Positions 12,501 to 27,402 are shown, counted from the first letter of the stretch. The stretch: DNA of 64,000 bases from Litomosoides sigmodontis (GCA_963070105.1 OY718804.1:11237817-11301816); one strand, 5' to 3'. Notes: generated from the letters alone by a model not told the origin. Program-made: numbers and translations.

Positions 12501-15500
12501 AGTTCAATGAAATTCGTACTTCCAAGTGCCTCAAATAAAATCCATAAGAAATAAAATGTAGAATTTTTAATAAAACTATAAATTTCCAATTCAGCCAGAA
12601 AAATTCAACTTACATGAAACAAGTTATTACATTAATACAATGATTTGGGCAGTAATATGGATTCTATTTGTATATCCACAAATTTTTGCAGTTATAAGTT
12701 ATTTTAGTTTGCTACTTAAAAAGTTTAAAGACACCTTTCCTAATTTTTTAAAATATGAGCTCCTAAAATGCAAATTTTGCTTCTGATCTGTGAAATACGA
12801 ACGTATGAGTGGTAGATTTGCAGACCTCAGGGAAGAACTGCCGAGTAATAAATTTATCGGTAGTCTGTTTGGGAAATCCGGTGACAGAACCACTTCTTGC
12901 ATCACGCATTGAAAGAGCGTCGGGTGAATTGGTTGTCGAAGGATCACTTCTGTAAGCAGTGATCGTTGTGACATCGCTTGAGGAAGAAGACGGAAAATCG
13001 AAAACGGTTAGTTCGATTTCCATTTTCCGTCCGTTTAAAGATTAAAAATAGCAAATCTGTGCTTTCCGAACTTTTCCAGAAATTATAATTAAACAAATCG
13101 AAACATCAGCAATTCGAAATCAATCCTATCACTTCACCTTTCGCGTTCCAAATGTCGATGGTCATTATGAGTTTTGAGAATGCTTTCTGACGTCATCATA
13201 CTGCTTCGTCTTGATAGTGCTGATAGTTGTAGCAGTGAATCAGACGATAAACTACAGCGCCTGAGAACCGAATTTCAACTTTCATTTTATCAAGTTTGAT
13301 TCACTTCAAACCATTAATTCACAACCAACATAATGAACTCCTACTTATCAAAAAGCTTTATGCAAATTATGACTATAAGGAGAGTGTAAAATTACCACAA
13401 AACTTCTTGAGTGATGAAGCACCCATGGAAACCCTTAGCCTCTAACTGACCCCACTAGTTACTCTCAGGTAATAAAAGAAAGCATACTTGTTATTGTACT
13501 GAATAGAGGAGACTTTCTGCTTTCTCCTATTTTTTCCTAGCTTTTTGACAACATCTCCCAACTGCAAGTCATCCCAAGCCAACGAACAATACTGAATTTC
13601 TTTCAAAATTTTTCGATCATCCTGAAAATTTTTAAAATTTATAACAATAATTGAGTTTTTTGAGTGGAAGAAGTGAGGAAAATATAAATAATTCGGAATG
13701 AAATTTAAAATAAAAAATTAAAATTCAAAGCGAATTGAACCATTCTGCTAGAGAACAATTTCAAGCGTGGAATATTCGGCACCGAATTAGCACGTGAATG
13801 GCATGTGAGTATTTGTGAATTCCGATATATTTTAATTTCAAATAAACGGTGCAACAAATATTTCATTGCCCAATAAACACCGTCTTCAGCCCAATGCTTA
13901 ATTAGAAGACAACGTATGACAGCCACGTCCATGTACGTCGCTTCTTGAGGATTGACAAATGGCTGCAATTAACGAAATGAGACTTCGAATTCATCTAACA
14001 AGAAAAATATTTCATTCCTCTTATTTCTTAGGTGAAAAACAGGTTTCTTAACAAATTTCACTGAAATTTTTATTTAAAATGAAGTAGTTGAAATCTCTTG
14101 CTATATTTTGGGAAGCTAATTAGACCTGTTGCTGAATGGTCTCACGTTCTTTTGGAATATTTTCTAATGGATCAAATACTTTCATCGGTTCTGCTGGAGT
14201 ACTGTCTTCTATCGGCTTATTTGCTGTTCTGCACACTGTTTCACCCGCAACGCAACGCTGGTGCTCTTCAAGAGTCGTAAAATGAAAAGCGAAGGCAAAT
14301 AATTGAAAAGTAAATTGAATTCTCCGCGCAAACTAAAACCTCTTCGTGATTTGCCAGGTTTAATTTCCGGCAACGCCTTGTCGGAATGATTTGTAGAAAC
14401 GGTGGGAATAATTCTGAGATGCGAATCGACCACATGACAGCTACATTTGCAGGCAGTCACCGCCATACCGTTACGACACACTGCCGAACGACAATTTTTA
14501 CAAATCGTCTGAAATTAATTTCTGCAAAAATTCTGATTAAATGGACAAGTAACACCGTGAAAACGTGCTTTGTCTGTAAGTTATTAGACCTGTAAGCGAA
14601 AGATAACTTGCGCAATTTGGAAGAAAACTTTTACGAATAAGCTGAGCTGAATGAAAACAAATACAACTTCACGGTGTTGGAGCATCTGGAAAACTGCGCT
14701 TCAACCTTTCGAACAAACTCTCACCAAAACCTTTGAAAAGCTAAATACCTCACGACGAATGTGAGAAGATGAATTTTCAAAATCCGTTGAAACACTGGAA
14801 CATATTTCTTGCAATATCACCAATGGCGCCTTTTCTTCAGACACTTCCGCGTCATCCATTGCATTGCTAAGAGATTTATCATCCTTGAAATTCAGTGCAT
14901 CATCAAGTTCTGCCATACCTTTGCATAAGCCTGAAAATGGAAGCAGGAAGTGAGGCATATTAACATTTAATACCAAATTGATAGATTAGCGAAAGTTCTT
15001 TAGAATTTACAATAATTTTCCTTTTTCATTTGAAACGTCCTCCTCGAAATGATAAAATTTATAAATTAATAGCAAAATTCAATTCGCAGTATTAGTGAGA
15101 AGTGTAAGACAAACTTGGCGATTTCTCATCAAATGCTGTCGTACGACTTTTTGCAAACGTTCGTGGAACATCACTTGTGTGATAATCACTTACACTTCGA
15201 ACAATTGAACTCGATCGATTCACTTTCAAATTATTTGTGTGCTGAATGTCAGTCGGTAAAATTTTCAAAATATTTCGTGTAAATTTCAAAAACCTTTAAT
15301 TACAAAAGTTAACGAAAATTTGCTATTTGCAGCTTACTGCTTCATTGCGCAAATGCAACAACTGGCAGATTTATTTCGACACAAACATTACCTTTTTCAC
15401 CGATAGTGTTCGATGCTGTTGTTGTGGCCGAGTAATACTAATGGTTGAGGTAGCAGTTCTTTGAGCCCTAACAGCTTCATCTTTGTGCTTCTTAGAGTTT

Positions 15501-18500
15501 GAGCGAATCAAAAAGGGACGGGGCGGTTTGGGTGGTGGCACGCCGCTGGATAGTGGAAGATTGACAATTTGAGCCGGGACATTTGATAAACGCCGTGCCA
15601 TCGTCTCGTTTGCATCGCCTAAAATTCATTTCAATTTATTAAACAGTACGTTAACTGATCACTTCATAATAACCGATGCGCTTCCAATTTACATCGAATT
15701 ATTATTGTTGGTGTCGCTACGTTACAGCTTTGTTGTATGAAAAGTAATCAGGTAACGGGTAACATACCAAGGTATATTCCTTGAACTTCACAGGTCGCTT
15801 CCGTCCTCTTCGTGATTGTTAGAAATGGAAAATATGTACGGCGTTGCTTTACCGGAGCACAAAAACACAACACTTTCGGTTGGCAATACTGCAACGTTGT
15901 GGAAATGAAAGGTTGGATGATAAGCTGATGGAAGTATTTGGCCAAACTGCTCTGAATTGACAATTATGAGTTTTGTCAAGTAATTAAATGAATTTTACCT
16001 GCCAAAGCGGTTGCCAAATTTTCAAACCACTTTCTAGGCGAAAATTTGACGCCAAATCTTTCTCACTGATCACATTTAGTAATGGAGCAATCATGTACAC
16101 GAATAACTGTATACTGCTAATCGAAAATGCATATTGTCGTATGGCATGTCCAGGAAAATTGGCTGACTCACTTACGCTCTAAAAGTGAATTAGTTTTGCA
16201 TCTGAAATAGGAAAAAAGAAATTGCCTCGTTGTTTCCCAAATTTATTTACGAAGGATAGCTTGCATTGATAGTTTGTTATTGCTTTGCAGGATCAGGTGA
16301 ACTGATCACGGAGATAAAATTTCGAGAATGTGGAAAGACAGGTAACATTTTATTTATGCCGGCAACACTTTGATGGCAACTTTGTTTTGGAATTAATGAA
16401 ACCGATATGTTACGTCGGACATAACTTTTAAAGCATTCCAAATTAAATTTCTATAGTTCCTTCCATCTTCAGCATTGTGTGCGATGTCTATACTTTCTAT
16501 AAACTCGAAAAAACTTATTTGGAACACTTTTTGTTGCAGAAAACTTGACAGATTTTATATAACTTAACTTATGACAGCTAGTGAAGGGATTAATTAATTA
16601 ATTAATTAGGTAGAAGTTTTTCTGCGCTAATTTAAAGCAAATTTCGACAGGAAGTTTAAGTGCACATTCTTGCTCTCCTATAAAACACTTTTGCTACCTT
16701 TTGATCATTTCAGCCCTATTTTTTATGCAACATTTACCTATCAGATGCAAGGCGCTTCAATCTCCAGGGAGCAACTTGTAAACAACAAACATGAAGTGTT
16801 TGGTGACAAAATGCTTCCTATCGTTAAGTACAAAACTGTTCGCTTTCTCTTTTTTTGCTAATTTCACAGAAGTGTCGCAGAAGAAAGTGCATTCATTTAT
16901 CAATTTCATGTAAATTCCTCTTTTAAATACTAACCAGGGCTTTGTATTCGCCCATTGAGAGACCTGAGGATGCATGAAAATTAGAAGGCGGAAGAGCATG
17001 GTAAGAAATGTTATGTGAAATCCTACAAGCACTTCGAGATCGGTCAAGAAATCCATTTTGACTCCATTCCTCTCTGTTTCCTCAAGCTTCACGCAATTTT
17101 TGAAAACGGTTCACAGAGATATCAAGGAGCAGATGTATTATGAAGTCATTTCAACCGCACTGTCAATGCCTGCTAGATTGCCACAAATCATTGTGGCATA
17201 GGTGTCAAAGAAAACATAAACATAAGGTATTTTTGAATTATTTTATCCGTATGCTAGTGTTAATTATGCTAATTTACTTATTTAAACGTGTCAGTTTGCA
17301 AAGGTTTCCCGCAGTTGTGAAACGAATTCGGTATTGCCTTGTAAGTTATCAATATGAAGTATTAGAATTCATTTAAGGCATTTTTTCGGACTGATTGGGA
17401 GGAAAATGTTATTCTTCACCCGACAACTGTTGGTGAATAATCAATCGGAAAAATATTATGATGGAATTGCCGAGCTATTCGAAAGTGATTTCACCGCTAT
17501 TTCAACTCATTCGACCATTCGTCAAGGTCAAGGAAAGAGTTACAGAGAGAACTGCCTATTCTTCACAGAAAGACGACAAACACTAATCTTTAAGTTGGTA
17601 TATTCCTGAACTACGACCCTTTTAAAAAAGCTTTGCTATTTACCAACAGCACCTACCTACAGCTGTGGGTAAAGCAGAAAACTCAAGTTAAGGAAAGGTG
17701 AGAAGTGTCCACATCTAGTATTTTTTATATCAACGAATCAACCATCATCCCTTGATGATTCATAAAAGCCAACACTCCAACACTTACGTGGGACTACTTA
17801 TTGTCAGCCACCCAACAATATCAGTGTCACCTGAAATTAGGGGATAAATAGTCATACCTTTCTACTTTCAACGTCATAACACTCATTGGCTGAGTCCAGA
17901 AGTAGCCAATGCAATATGTACAACATTTTCACCAACGACCCACTCATCGGCGAATCACTTCGACCAGTGGCCTCCGACAACAACGATGCGCAGCACTAAA
18001 TCCTATCAAATTTCAATCACCGAAATCTGATAAAATGTCTTCTTCAACATTGATATGTGCACTCTTGCACATTAAATTATAGCCGTCAAAGGTTTACTTA
18101 TTTTAACTTTAACTAAAAGTACTTACCTGTATAATATGTGGAAATGTTGCACGTACGAAACGCCAACGCGAAACAGAATTAATGGCGTCAGAAAGTGATG
18201 GACTAAGTCCATGAAGTATATTTTGTACAACGACCCGTTCAAGCGTCTACAAGTTCATTAACTCACTAGCTATTCCATCAAGCTTTGTCAACCTGATAAC
18301 CTACCAATTATCAATTAACATTGACTGCCAATTTGCTTTAACTTAATTCATAAATAATTTAAAGAAATCAAATATAATTGCGCATAAACATATCAATATC
18401 ATGTATATATAATGTGTCACTGATAGACTCTCGCTTTTAATTTCAGTTTACTGCACCACATTTACAGAGTTGTGGTACTTTTTGCTCTCGAACAAATGGA

Positions 18501-18982
18501 CCCTTTTCATTTCAGTCCTTTCGTTGTGGTTGGAAATGTCCTGTGTGAAGACCGTTTAGGGGCCACTCAAGAAGTTAGCAAATAATAAAACATTTACCAA
18601 ACATGCCGCTTCATGAAGTTTGCCAATTTTTGCACCCAAAAATGGACTGAAATTTTTATAATTACACAAAAAACACAATTTTCTAATTAGTTTTTCAAAT
18701 GCAGCTTTTCAGGAATGAATGAATAAAAATGTATGATTAAATTCAATTCAATGACATTGCTACTCAGATTTTCCGTTGTGCTATCTTTCATGCGCACGCA
18801 CGCTCCTTTCTGTGAGCCACAGCCACAGAGCTCCACGTTCTGAGTATTTTCGCAAAAGTTCGTTTAAGACTGGTAGTAAATTAAGTGCCACTGTACTTTG
18901 TTTGTCGCCACAAAAATGTTTGTATTGGCAGTGGGACTGATTCTAACTCATCCTCTTCGTCGTTCGACGGCAACTGCTCCAT
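1..18982 (-). CDS. unc-80: UNC-80 homologue (NALCN channel complex subunit), 5' 42 exons, partial
   Basis: UNC-80 is a very large neuronal protein that scaffolds the NALCN sodium-leak channel with UNC-79 at the plasma membrane and sets resting excitability. Order and wording of many blocks match animal UNC80: LPIQTFLWRQT near the start, HGLSPSLSDAINSVSRW, LHWLLLDSANEC, IWQPLW, ATYMDVAVIRCLLIKHWAED, LARASLLLECAFFVHRCNRG, ITAFLRETF, CNHERFCHPWC, RRFHALWRNRFHVW, PPPGIDFTLPSP, FLRHFLEKL. Exons in transcript order: 18982-18897, 18646-18598, 18246-18127, 17995-17858, 16178-15999, 15888-15768, 15618-15392, 15241-15115, 14930-14749, 14508-14340, 14265-14126, 13962-13741, 13621-13488, 13260-13138, ~12976-12826, 12529-12330, 12291-12249, 12221-11998, 11753-11557, 11324-11194, 9838-9709, 9624-9465, 9314-9140, 9109-8923, 8252-8135, 7951-7712, 7642-7485, 7315-7186, 7057-6954, 6669-6405, 6303-6205, 4159-4054, 3565-3513, 2987-2749, 2525-2313, 2093-1923, 1796-1577, 1371-1190, 1069-929, ~772-524, 422-272, 153-53. 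All junctions are GT-AG and phase-consistent except 12249/12221, which is out by one base. About 2,180 residues lie in the window; vertebrate UNC80 is about 3,250, so the C-terminal third is off the left edge. Least certain: the ends of exons 12, 15 and 40, and exons 22-24. The start ATG at 18982 follows a splice acceptor by four bases. Confidence 0.93.
3640..3780. repeat. Short foldback element (13-bp perfect inverted ends) in an unc-80 intron
   Basis: The sequence ATTTTCGTTCTAC at 3640-3652 recurs in inverted orientation at 3768-3780. Similarity continues imperfectly outside the arms (AATTATAAATG at 3630-3640 against the complement of the bases after 3780). The enclosed 115 bases carry no coding signal. 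The size and form suit a miniature inverted-repeat (MITE-like) element, but no target-site duplication is clear. Confidence 0.4.
6493..6562 (-). repeat. CAG/CTG repeat encoding polyglutamine in UNC-80
   Basis: On the plus strand this is a run of CTG units with a few interruptions (one GGC, one GTT, and a final GCG outside). Read on the minus strand in the unc-80 frame (exon 6669-6405) it gives about 14 Gln, one Pro, then seven Gln, set between a Ser-rich segment (ILSSMFSS) and VASSIPSITD. The exon has phase-consistent splice sites on both sides and the flanking HRRWSIL resembles a conserved UNC80 segment, so the tract is coding. It falls at about residue 1,490. The plus-strand reading, which gives poly-Cys, is a shadow. 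Confidence 0.85.
8341..8430. repeat. AT-rich AAAT/TTAA low-complexity tract in an unc-80 intron
   Basis: Runs of AAAT on both sides flank a block of ATTA units that is largely self-complementary. It lies in the intron between exons 8923 and 8252 and has no coding potential. Confidence 0.75.
8658..8695. repeat. Near-perfect 17-bp hairpin in an unc-80 intron
   Basis: Left arm 8658-8674 and right arm 8679-8695 are reverse complements with a single G-U-compatible mismatch, around the four-base loop TAAT. It lies in the intron between unc-80 exons 8923 and 8252. It could be a small foldback element, a precursor-like RNA hairpin or chance. Confidence 0.6.
9110..9139 (-). other. Candidate 30-nt intron in unc-80
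   Basis: Between exons 9314-9140 and 9109-8923 the best phase-consistent join uses GTGATT (donor) and TTTCTAG (acceptor) with an intron of 30 bases. The joined reading is STISMACPP then LSQLDTKKRRRR. Without splicing, an in-frame stop (TGA at the donor) interrupts the frame. Both exons are less strongly conserved than their neighbours, so the intron is probable rather than certain. Confidence 0.45.
12222..12248 (-). other. Candidate 27-nt intron with one-base frame conflict in unc-80
   Basis: A strong donor (GTAAGT at 12248) and acceptor (TTTCAG ending at 12222) are only 27 bases apart. Upstream coding (VQLLSYLFQHTLIT) and downstream coding (YLWLGCPHGCNDG) both look like UNC-80, but the upstream exon ends in phase 0 while the downstream exon needs phase 2. 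Reading through does not help because 27 is a multiple of three. An assembly indel, an unusual acceptor or a real frameshift could explain it. Confidence 0.5.
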
Positions 18983-18995
18983 GGACCTGAAACAC
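18983..18995 (-). promoter_or_regulatory. Splice acceptor immediately upstream of the unc-80 ATG
   Basis: On the minus strand a pyrimidine-rich stretch ending in TTTCAG (AG at 18988-18987) lies four bases before the start codon. In nematodes this arrangement is typical of a spliced-leader trans-splice site, but it could equally be the end of a 5' UTR intron. The sequence alone cannot separate the two. Confidence 0.5.
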
Positions 18996-20399
18996 GAAGA
19001 CAAGTAGTGACCCGTTCACCGCTCATGTGAGAGCATCCATTTTTCTTTCACTTTTCAATCCGAGTTTCATGGCGAAGGGAATCGTGTGCCTGCCATACAG
19101 TTGCTAAAATTTTGCTTTCGTAAGATTGGAGGCCAATAAAAGCGAGAAATTGCTAAACAAATTAGCTGAACTCTAGGAATTCTTCTAGATTGGGAAATGC
19201 TTGCAATGAAATTGCTGAAATGTAAAATGTTTCGGTTAAAAGAATTTATCTTAAATGAATATTCTTGTGACTGCATGATAAGGACAGTGAAAGAGAGGAT
19301 TTCATGGAAATCGATTTCTTTTCGTTCGCTCTCCACCTCCTACACTTCCTATTTTTCTTCTTTCCTCTTCTTTTCCCAGGACTAGAAGTGTTGAAGAATA
19401 AGATTTCAGAAATTGGAAACTTAATTACTAAAATGGAAAGGAGTGACTATTAGAATGGAAAATAAGAGAGCAGCAACAATCTTTGCAGCAGTGAAATACT
19501 ATCCATTGGGAGGAAATTATTAACTGAAAGTTTTCCTTCCGCTGTTGAATTTCACAGAAACCAAAAATTAATTTTAGTTTAAAAAAACACACCAATTAGG
19601 TGGGTGTTAATCTCAGTGCATTTCACTCGTCGAATGCAAATTCCGAATCTCTCACTTACTTATCATTCATTGAGCAAATAAATACTTTAAATCTTTTGTG
19701 AGGCAGTGGTTCTGCACTATCAAACGATTAATGAGAGAATGAATAGGTAAGTAGCAGAAATCTGTCGGCTAAAATGAAAGGGTTTCAAATAGGAAAAAAT
19801 GATAAAAGGAGAAGTAAATGTTGTAAAGTAATGAAATTTCGAGGATTTAGAGGATAGAGAAGAATCTTTTTATTGAAATTTGCTATGCGAACATTTGCTA
19901 ACCATCTGGCTGAAAGTGGAAAGTGACGATGAAATTTATTTGGTAATTCAGTGGGATTACAGAAAGCGAACAAAGACTGAAATGATTTAAACTTTTTAAA
20001 AAACAAGAAGAAATGAAATGAAAGCTGGATGAACCGTATTTTGTCCTGAAGTGAGCCAACTGACGTGGTAGAAGGCGCGGGAAGTCGCTGTGCGGTCTGA
20101 CGTTGATGTTGTAAGTATCGTACGTGCATTTTACTATTATTTTTTATTAACTCTTTCAGTGGAGAGGAACTAGAAGAGCTCGATAGGCTTTGATAGTAGC
20201 GCAGAAGGACGACAGTAGGAGGCTGTGCGACCGGAGAAACAAAATAAGAGTAGTGTCATCCGAGGAATGGCAACTTTGGCGAGAGTTCACGGATGCAACA
20301 AATGAGGAACGAATGTCCGTTCCCGTGAACATTGCATGAAGGCCTGGATCTATTGGCGTACACGTATTTATATTTGTATTCATATATTTGTACGTCTGA

Positions 20400-20432
20400 T
20401 AGAGAGAGAGAGAGGGGGAGAGAGGGAGAGAT
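20400..20432. repeat. (GA)n-rich purine tract
   Basis: A short microsatellite of AG/GAG units with G-rich interruptions, in the flank upstream of unc-80. Confidence 0.8.
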
Positions 20433-20817
20433 AATGATGAGAAAACGACGCCCCCTTTTCCCTCTGCACGCTTTTTGGATTCCACTCTCTCGTTTCCAGG
20501 GACTCAGTTCCTAAATCGAACCAATCCGACAACTCAATCATTCCTGGGCCCTTTTCCCCAGCCCACTCCTTCTCTCTCGACCCTTTTCCTGAAACCCTCA
20601 AACTTCCTTCCGTTCTTCCCTGAAAGGTTTTCCTCCTCGTTTTTTGCTTGTTTGTCTCTCGCAGTTCAGATCTTCTCTTAAGGACTCGAGCACTTCATAG
20701 CTTATCGTCATTGATTTCGAGTGAATTGTTAGGGAAGGAAGAGGGAAACTCCCTTTCTTAAACAGCATGTTGCCTAAGCACTAAGAAGAAGTTACGATGA
20801 GATCGAAGCAAACATTC

Positions 20818-20998
20818 CCCTCCTTCCTTCCTCCTCCCTTCCTTCCTTTATTCATTCATTCATTCCATTCCATTCCATTCCATTCCATTCCATTCCATTC
20901 CATTCCATTCCATTCCATTCCATTCCATTCCATTCCTTTCCATTCCTTTTCTTTCCTTTCCATTCCTTTCCTTTCCTTTCCTTTCCTTTCTTTTCCCT
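20818..20998. repeat. (ATTCC)n pentanucleotide and CCTTT/CCTT satellite
   Basis: A CCTT-rich lead-in and ATTC units pass into about 14 tandem copies of ATTCC (about 20865-20937), then into degenerating CCTTT units. The six-frame readings (PFHSI repeats on plus, MEWNG repeats on minus) are products of the five-base period and not proteins. Confidence 0.95.
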
Positions 20999-21870
20999 CT
21001 GAAGCAACCGCAAATGAGTGGGGAAGCGGTAATTGAGAAAGTGTGAACAAAAGCGATAAACAATTCCTTCGATTACTCAAACGGAAGAAATATACCAGCA
21101 AATTTCTTTCAATCACAAAGAAAGAAAAATGCTTTTCTCACTGAAATCCTACAATATTCATTTTAATTAAATTATTGCATTTAAATTAAGAGATCTGACT
21201 GAAGTATTAATGGCGCAAGGACTGCGAAAAATGGGCAATGCATTATGAAATGAATTACTTGAAGAGGTGAGAAGAGGGAAAAGACAACCAAAGCTTTCAT
21301 TTAAGCTTATTTCATTTGATTTCAGTTTCGATTATTACCGAAGTTGCAATATACAAATGTATGCTTTGGTTGTTCAATTACCCACCTAATTCGTTTATTC
21401 AATTTCATGGAAACTTTTAAAAACAATTTATTGATTCTGTTCATGGAGGCGCAGAGTGGACGCGGAAAATATAGCATGAGTAGGATAAACTGGATTTAAT
21501 TTAAGTTGTTATGAAAAGAACTTGTTGAAAGATATTTCGGCATCGATGCACATTTGATAATTGAATTAGAGCGGACACGGCAATTGGCTAAGAGGGTTGA
21601 AATGCCTTTTTTTCAAACACACAGATTTGCTTGCCCCGTTTCAGTGTCCTCTCAATTTTGGTGAAAGTTCTAAGCTGCGAGGCGTAGGCATAAGTCGTCA
21701 GCGCTACATCGATCAATGCATGAAGGCTAAATTGCAACACGAAAGTTTTCTTAAGTCTCCTCGAAAATCGGATAATAGGCATGTTGTTTATAACAATACT
21801 GACGTCGCTATATAAATTTTAACCTGTCATATGACATCTCTCCAACTACCACTGTGCCCGCATAAATGCA
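20999..21870. other. Non-coding spacer between satellite arrays
   Basis: An AT-rich stretch between the ATTCC array and the TTA array. Short frames near 21588-21815 are open on both strands but have no recognisable motif. I see nothing supportable here. Confidence 0.5.
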
Positions 21871-24650
<2,780 letters not shown>

Positions 24651-26438
24651 TAATGTAGCTTTTTATCCAATTAGTTTTGCAAGAGACAGGAGTTTGAAAC
24701 TTTTTAGGATTTCGAAACTTCCTGGAAAGTTCCTCTTTCCGGATAGTCCAGACATATTATTTCATTTTTTCCCTTCACTTTTCCAAATGAGAAAATAAGC
24801 GAATTTAATAATCTTTTTTATAATTTCTTCAGGGAAAGTATGAAATGAAATATTTTATTTTCTAATGCTCTCCGTTACGCGAAATTCCCAAACATGGATT
24901 TTTCAATTAAAATTCGCAAAATCTTTTTTTGATTAGAGAAGGTGCAAATGCTTGAAACAAACTAGTTTTCAGCATAATACTAAAAATTTTTTAGTATTAC
25001 CCTGAAAACGGCGCCAAATTAAAACAATGCAACTCTAACTTATAATTTTTTCATTTTAAAGGCATCAATTACGATTTAGTATGAAACTATAAACTAATTA
25101 GATCAATTACAAAAAAATTACATTGTATTGATATACTTATTCATCCATAATTTTTTACAACTTCAACTGATGATTTACTAAATTAAATTTTTATTGTGAT
25201 ACGAATTTACTATTTTTTAAAAGTACAGTAATCAATTTTATTTGAAATTGAATAGAACACAAATGAAATTTGTGCGAATTATTAAAATGATACTCACTTT
25301 GTGCATAGATAGCATCACTGCAATATTGGACTTCGATGAACGGAGGATTGATGCAGTCGACCCGTGCAGGGCGAAGTGACAAAAAGTGGCGCAAATGGAA
25401 AGAGATGAACTCAAAAATCTGAATTTTCTAATTCAGATTCATTGATAGGATACTTTTGTGAGCGGCAACGAGGTAATTGAATTACACATACGTCGAATTT
25501 GGAGTGAAAATTTGCTTTTTCATTGGCCTTCCCAGAAAATCTACTTTCGAATAGGAATTCTCTTTCGCACCCATTAGCTTTTCCCAATTAATTTAATTGG
25601 CAACAATTTCGGTATGGAAAATACTAAAATAGAAAATGCGCATCCTTCAAAAGTCATCAGCTTCCAGGGCTATAACCCTAAAATCTAATTTAATGATGCA
25701 ATTCAATTACAGTGCAGGTGTGCAGATTTTTTTGTTTCGAAATTAAAAAAATCTCAAAATATATTAAAAGGCTGTCGTAGATGATGAGGAAGGATTTGAA
25801 TGTCGAACATTCTGAATAAATTTGTTTGCAACTTTCTTACTTTTTCCATTATTTTCTATGCTTCCGTTGCTGGCAAACTTCAAATTTTGGCGAGAATTTT
25901 CTGGAAAAAGTAAGATTTTCAAGTTAGTTTACTCATTATCACTGCCACATGTGACAGCGCCCCATCACATTTCGCTTTCACTTTCATCTTCGTCTGTCAC
26001 TTCCTAAAGAAATTCCTGTCAAGCTCGTCTTCCTACCTTCAGCTATTTATTCTACAGAAGATAGCAATGGCAACACCCGTATCACGCTGAAAATTTCCGC
26101 ATTTACGTCACTCAGCAACACTCTTATCCGTCACTTCAGCCCTTCAGGCTAGTATAGAGTTAAACGCAAATTTCTCAAGAGCCCTGAGCAGATCACATTG
26201 CAGGTATCAATCAGAAGGCAGCAACAGTAATGCAATGATTTAGGTATTTTCGATTTACGCATAAAGTCTCCTAGTTTTGCTAACGTGACCGTGGCCTTTT
26301 GGTAAACGCTTCCCTCAATGTTTACGAAAAATAAGTTGCAAAAAGGAGGATTTAAAGAAACTTCGAAAAAACAACACTTTCATGTTAATTTTGCATAAAT
26401 TTAACGCCAAAATATGGAGTCAGTGAAGAACGTGGGGA

Positions 26439-26511
26439 ATTAATTAATTGGTGCGGAGAGAGCGTGAGGAGTTAATTAATTGGTGCGGAGAGAGATTAAT
26501 TGGTGCGAGGA
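26439..26511. repeat. Three-copy short tandem repeat
   Basis: A unit containing TTAATTAATTGGTGCGGAGA occurs at about 26441-26460 and 26472-26491, with a shortened third copy (ATTAATTGGTGCG) at about 26495-26508. It is non-coding. Confidence 0.75.
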
Positions 26512-27243
26512 AGCTTCACTCCCCAATACCTTTCAACACACACAGATAGAAGTGAGACTCATTTGAATTGTAAGTAAGGCAAGTCCTCTAAGCACTTCTA
26601 ACTGCTTTAAAAGGAAGTTAAATGTTCTTGCCAGCTTGAAAAGAGCTTCTTTCTTCTTCGGCATATGACAGTTAGCTCAGAATTTTTCCTTCAGACACGC
26701 GTTTTTGACGATATATTACATTTGGGAGGAAAGGAACTTGGTGAATTCAAATATTTCAAAGATTTGAGAAAGCGGTTCGGTGCTTGGAAGACATATGAGA
26801 GACATAAAAGTATGCCAGACAGACACGAAGTAACCGATGTTAGACTTAACTACTCAAACAGAACTCATTTGAACATCCCATTTTATTTCAAATTTTATTT
26901 CAATTGGTGCATGTGACATCTCGGCCCATCAAAGGAAATTTATTCCATTTCACATGACATTTGCATAATCTCAACATCCACAACAAAAGAGGAGTGAGGA
27001 ACTTTATTACAGAATTTGGAATAGTGCCTGGAAGCTGTTATCGTAAGATTTCTTCATTCAGTGCAATAAGATTTGATTAAACTTTAGGTGACCTCTGCAC
27101 TTGCGTTAGTAGACGTGTACTATTTCAACAAGAAGAAAATGGAAAAGTACTGATTGCAAAAAATGTGAAAATTAAATGGAAAAATTACGCAATAACTCCG
27201 TCTCTTTCCTCTTTCGCTCTTTTCATTTTTTGGAAGAGGAAGT

Positions 27244-27276
27244 GGTGAGGTGAGGTGAGGTGAGGTGAGGTGAGGC
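27244..27276. repeat. (GGTGA)n microsatellite
   Basis: About six tandem copies of GGTGA, followed by one degenerate unit. Confidence 0.9.
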
Positions 27277-27355
27277 GATGAAGGTGAAATAGCAATGAAA
27301 ACTGTTGGAAAGTGACGTAGGAAAGTTAAAGCGGTACGTTAGTCGGTGTGGAAAG

Positions 27356-27402
27356 GACGTGAAAGGAAAGGAAGGAAGGAAGAAAGGAAGGAAGGAAGGA
27401 AA
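27356..27402. repeat. (GGAA)n microsatellite
   Basis: A tract of GGAA/GAAA units in the mapk-15 to TTA-array spacer. Confidence 0.9.

Larger units (their letters stand above)
18983..20815. other. Region upstream of unc-80, no gene recognised
   Basis: This holds the presumed 5' flank of unc-80. Small open frames (for example around 19785-20129 and 20156-20601) show no family resemblance and are rich in low-complexity residues. A GA-rich purine tract lies at about 20400-20432. Any upstream non-coding exon or promoter of unc-80 would lie here but cannot be fixed from sequence. Confidence 0.5.

Noticed and set aside
20797..21116. Repetitive frames on both strands
   Set aside because: The PFHSI and MEWNG repeats follow the five-base ATTCC period and have no other protein character.
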